A DNA stretch of 10,008 nucleotides from Chloroflexota bacterium. GTDB taxonomy: Bacteria > Chloroflexota > Limnocylindria > Limnocylindrales > CSP1-4. The position numbers were made by a program, and so were the translations under genes. Positions 6,488-10,008 of this stretch are shown one piece after another. The first letter of the stretch is position 1. Each line of letters begins with the position of its first letter. The stretch spans positions 1 through 10,008 of the forward strand of contig JAJYGO010000145.1 of NCBI GenBank assembly GCA_021785115.1, written 5' to 3'. Below the pieces are notes generated by a model, which saw nothing but the letters and a program-made list of their open reading frames with translations, was not told the origin of the DNA and made no database searches.

Positions 6488-7818
6488 CGTCCGTCCCCTC
6501 CGGCACGGCGCCCGATCCGGCGTCGGGTCTCGGCGCGCCGACCGCCTCGGCGCGCGAGCCGGCCGGGCGGTCGAAGCCCGAGCCGCCCCGCGATGCGCCG
6601 GCGCCCCAACCCCGCCGCGATGCCCTGGCGTCCCAGCCGCGCCGCGGTGCCCTGGCGCCCCAGCCGCGCCGCGACGCCTGGGCGAGCGCGCGTCACGTCC
6701 TGTGCGTCCGTCTCGACGGGCTCGGGGACGTGCTCATGACGTCGCCGGCGCTCAGGGCGCTGCGTCGGGCCAGGCCGGATCGTCGCCTGACGCTGCTGAC
6801 GTCGCCCGCCGGGGCCGAGGTCGCCCGGCTGCTCCCTGAGATCTCCGAGACGATCGTCTACGAGGCGCCGTGGATGAAGGTCGCCCGCACGCCGGACCCG
6901 GGGCCCGATCTCGCGATGGTCGAGGCGCTCCGGCGCCGCGGGTTCGACGCCGCGGTCATCTTCACGGTCAACACGCAGAGCGCCCTGCCGGCGGCGCTGC
7001 TGTGCCACCTCGCCGGGATTCCGCTCCGCCTCGCGCACGCGCGCGAGAACGTCTACGGGCTCCTGACGGACCGGGTGCCCGAGCCGGAGACCGCGCTCGC
7101 AACGCGCCACGAGGTGCAGCGCCAGCTCGACCTGGTGGGTCACGTGGGGAGCGAGCCCGAGGATGCGCACCTGTCGCTCCGCGTGCCGCCGCGCGCGAGC
7201 CGGAGGATGCACGCCCGTGTCGCCGAGCTCGGGATCGACCCGGATCGGCCATGGGCGGTCGTGCATCCGGGCGCGTCGGCGCCGTCGCGGCGATACCCCG
7301 CGGAGTGGTTCGCGGAGGTCGCGCACTCACTCGTGCACGACCACGGATGGCAGCTCGTCTTCACGGGGTCGGGACCCGACGAGGTCGCGCTCGTGGACGC
7401 GATCCGGCGGGCGGCGCGCGTCGACTCGCCCTCGCTCGCCGGCCAGCTCGATCTGCCGTGCCTGTCCGCGCTCCTCGCGATGGCACCGCTCGTCATCACC
7501 AACAACACCGGCCCCATGCACGTCGCGGCCGCGGTGGGCGCGCCGGTCGTCGCGCTCTACGCGCTGACGAACCCGCAGCACACGCCGTGGGGCGTGCCCG
7601 CGCGCGTGCTGTCGTTCGACGTGCCCTGCCGATGGTGTCTGAAGAGCGTATGCCCCGAAGGGCACCACCTGTGCCTGAGAGGCGTGGAGCCGCGGGATGT
7701 CGTCTCGGCAGCCCTCGACCTCGCCGCCGAAACCGGCACGCCCGCCAGGATCGTGAGGGCCGCCTTCACGGTCGGCCGACGCGGCATTGCGGCGGGTGCG
7801 AGGAAGGCGACCGCGTGA
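6484..7818 (+). CDS. GT9 family (heptosyltransferase-like) glycosyltransferase with repeat-containing N-terminal extension
   Basis: A 444-aa protein; GTG 6484 overlaps the hldE stop as GTGA, behind a weak GAGGCGG. The GT9 core starts near residue 71 with HVLCVRLDGLGDVLMTSPAL, where D82 aligns with the catalytic Asp of E. coli WaaC. The C-terminal half has WAVVHPGASAPSRRYP, NNTGPMH at 340-346, and a four-cysteine motif C382-x2-C385-x4-C390-x6-C397. It is the best candidate in the window for transferring the heptose made by the neighbouring genes. The first ~70 residues are Pro/Arg/Ala-rich and include three and a half copies of a 9-residue repeat; they have no counterpart in ordinary GT9 enzymes. 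No in-frame start with a good ribosome site was seen nearer the core. Family is clear; exact donor and acceptor are inferred. Confidence 0.92.
   Translation: MTSVPSGTAPDPASGLGAPTASAREPAGRSKPEPPRDAPAPQPRRDALASQPRRGALAPQPRRDAWASARHVLCVRLDGLGDVLMTSPALRALRRARPDRRLTLLTSPAGAEVARLLPEISETIVYEAPWMKVARTPDPGPDLAMVEALRRRGFDAAVIFTVNTQSALPAALLCHLAGIPLRLAHARENVYGLLTDRVPEPETALATRHEVQRQLDLVGHVGSEPEDAHLSLRVPPRASRRMHARVAELGIDPDRPWAVVHPGASAPSRRYPAEWFAEVAHSLVHDHGWQLVFTGSGPDEVALVDAIRRAARVDSPSLAGQLDLPCLSALLAMAPLVITNNTGPMHVAAAVGAPVVALYALTNPQHTPWGVPARVLSFDVPCRWCLKSVCPEGHHLCLRGVEPRDVVSAALDLAAETGTPARIVRAAFTVGRRGIAAGARKATA
6589..6687 (+). repeat. 27-nt in-frame tandem repeat encoding a 9-residue R(D/G)AxAxQPR unit
   Basis: Units at 6589, 6616 and 6643 plus a partial unit at 6670 encode RDAPAPQPR, RDALASQPR, RGALAPQPR and RDAWAS. 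Copies differ at a few positions, so the array is older or more diverged than the perfect 18-bp array at 3431. It lies wholly within the N-terminal extension of the second GT9 protein and ends just before the conserved core. Confidence 0.85.
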
Positions 7819-8729
7819 CCGAGCGCGGCGGCGACGCCTCGCCGGCGCGGCCACGGGTCGACGCATCCGGCGTGGGGCATCCGGCACGCTCCGGGGCGCC
7901 GGCACTCGACGTCCTCATCCCGACGTGCGACCGGCCCGCGGCGCTGGCGGTCACCCTGACCTCGCTGCTCGCACAGGACTGGGCGCCGATGCGCATCGTC
8001 GTCTCCGACCAGGGTTCCGAGCCGGCGATGGAGGTCAGCGGCGTCCTTCGTGCCGCCGTCCGGGCGCTCAGGGCGCACGGCAGTTCGGTCGAGATCCTGC
8101 GCCACGTGCCACGCCGCGGAATGGCCGAGCAGCGGCAGTTCCTGCTCGATCAGGCCCGCGCGCCGTACGCGCTCGCGATCGACGACGACGTCATCCTCGG
8201 TCCGAACCTCGTCCCGAGGCTCCTGCGCACGATCCGCCAACAGGGCTGCGGGTTCGTCGGTTCCGCGCTCATCGGGCTCGGCTACGTCGGCGACGAGCGT
8301 CCCGACGAGGAGGCGGTCGAATGGTGGGACGGCCCGGTCCGGCCGGAGGTCGTGCGGCCGGGCTCGGGCGAGTGGGAGCGCCACCGACTGCACAACGCGG
8401 CGAACGTCTGGCACGTCCAGCGCAGGCTCGGACTCACGCCCGAGACGCAGCGCCTGTACAGGGTCGCCTGGGTCGGCGGGTGCGTGCTGTGGGACGTCGC
8501 GGCGCTCCGGGAGGCCGGCGGCTTCTCGTTCTGGGAGCAGCTGCCGCCCGCACACGCCGGCGAGGACGTGCTCGCGCAGCTGCGCGTGATGGCGCGTCGC
8601 GGCGGGTGCGCCGTGATGCCGTCGGAGGCGTACCACCAGGAGCTCGAGACGACCGTGACCGACCGCAGGGTCGACGCGCCGTGGGCGCTGCCGGACGCGC
8701 TCCCGGACGCGACCGGGGCGGCGCGGTGA
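7815..8729 (+). CDS. GT2 family glycosyltransferase
   Basis: A 304-aa protein; GTG 7815 overlaps the GT9 stop as GTGA, with AGGAAGG 7 nt upstream. It has the GT-A fold layout of inverting GT2 enzymes: LDVLIPTCDRPAALAVTLTS opens the nucleotide-binding half at about residue 34, the metal/donor DxD is IDDDVIL with D123-D125, and an acceptor-side GED occurs at E250-D251. Between them lies VAWVGGCVLWDVAALREAGGF, typical of the family. No membrane segments were seen, so it is probably cytoplasmic or peripheral. The first ~30 residues are a variable Arg/Ala/Gly-rich leader. As the last gene of the coupled block it likely adds one sugar to the same glycan; the sugar cannot be told from sequence. Confidence 0.9.
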   Translation: MTERGGDASPARPRVDASGVGHPARSGAPALDVLIPTCDRPAALAVTLTSLLAQDWAPMRIVVSDQGSEPAMEVSGVLRAAVRALRAHGSSVEILRHVPRRGMAEQRQFLLDQARAPYALAIDDDVILGPNLVPRLLRTIRQQGCGFVGSALIGLGYVGDERPDEEAVEWWDGPVRPEVVRPGSGEWERHRLHNAANVWHVQRRLGLTPETQRLYRVAWVGGCVLWDVAALREAGGFSFWEQLPPAHAGEDVLAQLRVMARRGGCAVMPSEAYHQELETTVTDRRVDAPWALPDALPDATGAAR

Positions 8730-8745
8730 TGGCACCCGGCGGCCC

Positions 8746-8823
8746 GAAACCGCGGGCCGATCCCGCGGGCGGATCCCGCGGGCTGATCCCGCGGGCCGAT
8801 CCCGTCGGCGGATCCCGCGGGCC
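8746..8823 (+). repeat. 13-bp tandem repeat with a palindromic core, about six copies
   Basis: The unit GATCCCGCGGGCN recurs at exact 13-bp steps at 8759, 8772, 8785, 8798 and 8811, with a degenerate first copy at 8746. The 8798 copy has CCCGTCGG in place of CCCGCGGG. Each full copy contains the 8-bp palindrome CCCGCGGG, so the array can fold in several ways on either strand. It lies 16 nt after the GT2 stop and before the hemerythrin gene. The period is not a multiple of three, which argues for a DNA or RNA level repeat and not a coding one. Confidence 0.9.
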
Positions 8824-8882
8824 GACCCGGTCCGGATTTCCCGCCGGCACGACAGGGTGACGGCCGACGCGTAGTGATGACC

Positions 8883-8890
8883 AGGAGGAA
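8883..8890 (+). promoter_or_regulatory. Shine-Dalgarno site of the hemerythrin gene
   Basis: AGGAGGAA lies 6 nt before ATG 8897 and supports that start. No convincing promoter was recognised in the 36 bases between the 13-bp array (and the short frame ending at 8860) and this gene. Confidence 0.65.
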
Positions 8891-8896
8891 GGGCAC

Positions 8897-9343
8897 ATGG
8901 CGACGAACGCGATCCAGCTGCTGACCGAGGACCACGCGCGGCTGCGCACCCTGCTCGACGAGCTCGAGCAGACCAGGGGTGACGGCCGGCGCGAGAAGTT
9001 CGAGGAGGTCCGGCAGACGCTGGCCGCCCACGAGATCATCGAGGAAGAGGAGTTCTACCCGACGCTGCGTCGGCACCCGCGGGCGAAGGAGGAGGTGCTC
9101 GAAGGGATCGAGGAGCACCACCTGGTCGACCAGGTCATGGGCGAGCTCGGTGCGACTCCGATCTCCGACGAGACGTGGGAGGCGAAGCGGAACGTCATGA
9201 CCGAGAACATCCGGCACCACATGGAAGAGGAGGAGACCGAGCTGTTCCCGACGGCCCGGAAGGTCCTCGACGAGGGCGAGCTGAACGCGCTCGGCGACCG
9301 GATGGCGAGCCGCAAGACCGAGGTGCTGCGCGAGCTGAGCTGA
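8897..9343 (+). CDS. Hemerythrin-like HHE-domain protein
   Basis: A 148-aa soluble protein starting at ATG 8897 behind AGGAGGAA. It is a single four-helix HHE cation-binding domain. Candidate di-iron ligands fall at the expected spacing: H13 in LTEDHARL, H45 and E49 in AHEIIEEEEFYP, H74 or H75 in EEHHLVDQ, and H108 and E112 in HHMEEEETELFP. Such proteins bind a non-haem di-iron centre and are linked to oxygen, nitric oxide or iron handling; the specific role here is not determinable. It is highly acidic, unlike the Arg-rich proteins before it. It is separated from the glycan operon by 167 nt containing a tandem repeat, and a hairpin follows its stop, so it is probably a separate unit and functionally unrelated. 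Confidence 0.93.
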   Translation: MATNAIQLLTEDHARLRTLLDELEQTRGDGRREKFEEVRQTLAAHEIIEEEEFYPTLRRHPRAKEEVLEGIEEHHLVDQVMGELGATPISDETWEAKRNVMTENIRHHMEEEETELFPTARKVLDEGELNALGDRMASRKTEVLRELS

Positions 9344-9349
9344 GGTTCG

Positions 9350-9367
9350 TGGCCCGTCGGCGGGCCA
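9350..9367 (+). terminator. Stem-loop directly after the hemerythrin stop, possible terminator
   Basis: TGGCCCG and CGGGCCA form a perfect 7-bp, nearly all G/C stem around a 4-nt loop (TCGG), starting 6 nt after the TGA at 9341-9343. There is no T-run, so it is not a classic intrinsic terminator. Such T-poor hairpins do occur after genes in high-GC bacteria. Confidence 0.45.
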
Positions 9368-9406
9368 GGCACCGCCAACGGGACCACCACTGCGGCCCCC
9401 GCTCGC

Positions 9407-9437
9407 CCGCCGGCCAATCGTGACGAGTGGCCGGCGG
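9407..9437. repeat. 10-bp perfect inverted repeat upstream of the ABC gene
   Basis: The arms CCGCCGGCCA (9407-9416) and TGGCCGGCGG (9428-9437) are exact reverse complements with an 11-nt spacer. Inside the spacer TCG/CGA can add 3 bp beyond one A-G mismatch, giving a long hairpin. There is no adjacent T-run on either strand. It could be a second terminator after the hemerythrin gene or an operator for the downstream ABC gene. The rest of the 239-base gap (9344-9582) shows nothing else recognisable. Confidence 0.6.
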
Positions 9438-9582
9438 AACGGTCCGAACGACCCTGTCCGCCGTGTGTCCGCGGGCTCAGGCTCTCCCGTCGATGCCGCG
9501 GCCGGCGCCCCGCCAGCATCGCGGGGCAGCGGCGTCTCCAGCCGGGACGACGGAAGCCGTCGTCGAGCCGGGGGTGGTCGGC

Positions 9583-10008
9583 ATGGCACAGGTCATCGAG
9601 ACCGTCGGGCTGACGAAGTCGTATGGACAGCGCCGCGGGATCGTCGACGTCGGCTTCTCGGTGTCGGAGGGCGAGGTCTTCGGCTTCCTCGGTCCGAACG
9701 GGGCGGGCAAGACCACGACGATCCGGCTGCTCGTCGGCGCGATCCGGCCGACGTCCGGGTCGGCTCGGGTGCTCGGACTGGACACGTGGGCCGATGCGAC
9801 GCGGGCCCACGCGTCGATGGCGTACCTGTCGAGCGACCCGGGCTATCTCGGCGAGCTGACGGCGGCCGAGCAGCTCGACTACCTCGCCTCGTTGCGAGGT
9901 CTCGCCAAAGGGGCGTGGCGCCGCGTGGCGGAGCGGCTCGAGCTCGACCCGTCGGTGCGGATCCGGAAGCTGTCGAGGGGCAACCGCCAGAAGGCCGCGG
10001 AAGTCCAG
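9583..10008 (+). CDS. ABC transporter ATP-binding protein (ABC-2 type), N-terminal part only
   Basis: The frame is open from ATG 9583 to the window end: 142 residues with no stop. It opens with [11 protein letters not shown], then the Walker A motif GPNGAGKTT at residues 37-45, and the start of a signature motif, LSRGNRQK at 130-137; this LSxGNRQK variant is typical of ATPases paired with ABC-2-type membrane exporters. Walker B and the His switch lie beyond the window. The Q-loop segment reads [13 protein letters not shown] (S83-S84-D85) with no Gln at the usual place, as in a number of drug/ABC-2 exporter ATPases. ATG 9583 matches the family N-terminus and has GGGGGTGG upstream. The same frame is open back past 9427 with other possible starts (ATG 9493, GTG 9574), but those would add low-complexity sequence. 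The transported substrate is unknown. Confidence 0.9.
   Translation, partial: MAQVIETVGLTKSYGQRRGIVDVGFSVSEGEVFGFLGPNGAGKTTTIRLLVGAIRPTSGSARVLGLDTWADATRAHASMAYLSSDPGYLGELTAAEQLDYLASLRGLAKGAWRRVAERLELDPSVRIRKLSRGNRQKAAEVQ

Noticed and set aside
8729..8860. A 43-codon frame starting at an ATG that overlaps the GT2 stop (TGATG).
   Set aside because: It is almost entirely the 13-bp tandem repeat, whose period is not a multiple of three, and no protein family or composition bias supports translation beyond the repeat itself. The overlap geometry is suggestive but not enough.
8861..8882. A possible -10-like TAGTGAT before the hemerythrin gene.
   Set aside because: No matching -35 element at a usual distance was seen, and a single hexamer-like match is expected by chance.
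9427..9582. Upstream in-frame extension of the ABC ATPase (GTG 9427, ATG 9493 or GTG 9574).
   Set aside because: The added residues are low complexity and would run through one arm of the 10-bp inverted repeat in the longest case. ATG 9583 matches the conserved family N-terminus.

Overview
The window is about 10 kb of very GC-rich DNA with dense, same-strand (+) genes and little intergenic space. GTG starts are common, and almost every gene start overlaps the stop of the gene before it by 4 nt. This fits a high-GC bacterium such as an actinobacterium (Thermoleophilia-like) or a high-GC Chloroflexota lineage. The sequence alone does not settle which.

Positions 1-8729 form one surface-glycan operon. 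In order it holds: the 3' end of a GT9 (heptosyltransferase-type) glycosyltransferase; a compact GT4-like glycosyltransferase; a GT4 glycosyltransferase fused in frame to a GmhA-type sedoheptulose-7-phosphate isomerase (SIS domain); a classical short-chain dehydrogenase/reductase; a GmhB-type HAD phosphatase; a two-domain HldE kinase/nucleotidyltransferase; a second, complete GT9 enzyme; and a GT2 glycosyltransferase. GmhA, HldE and GmhB together give the full route from sedoheptulose 7-phosphate to a nucleotide-activated (expected ADP-) D-glycero-beta-D-manno-heptose. The two GT9 enzymes are the obvious candidates to use it, with the GT4 and GT2 enzymes adding further sugars. No HldD-type 6-epimerase is visible. 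The SDR present is a classical-length enzyme and does not look like HldD.

The junctions are unusual. ATGA/GTGA overlaps occur at 1415, 4233, 4925, 6484 and 7815, and a longer 74-nt overlap occurs at 390-463. The SDR is the only gene with an apparent gap. That gap carries four perfect copies of an 18-bp tandem repeat, and it is also open in the SDR frame back to another GTGA overlap at 3400, so the SDR may carry a repeat-containing N-terminal extension. A 27-nt tandem repeat encodes the N-terminal extension of the second GT9, and a 13-bp tandem repeat follows the GT2 gene (8746-8823).

Downstream of the operon are a stand-alone hemerythrin-like HHE protein (8897-9343), a short intergenic region with two strong inverted repeats, and the 5' part of an ABC-2-type ATP-binding protein that runs off the end of the window.
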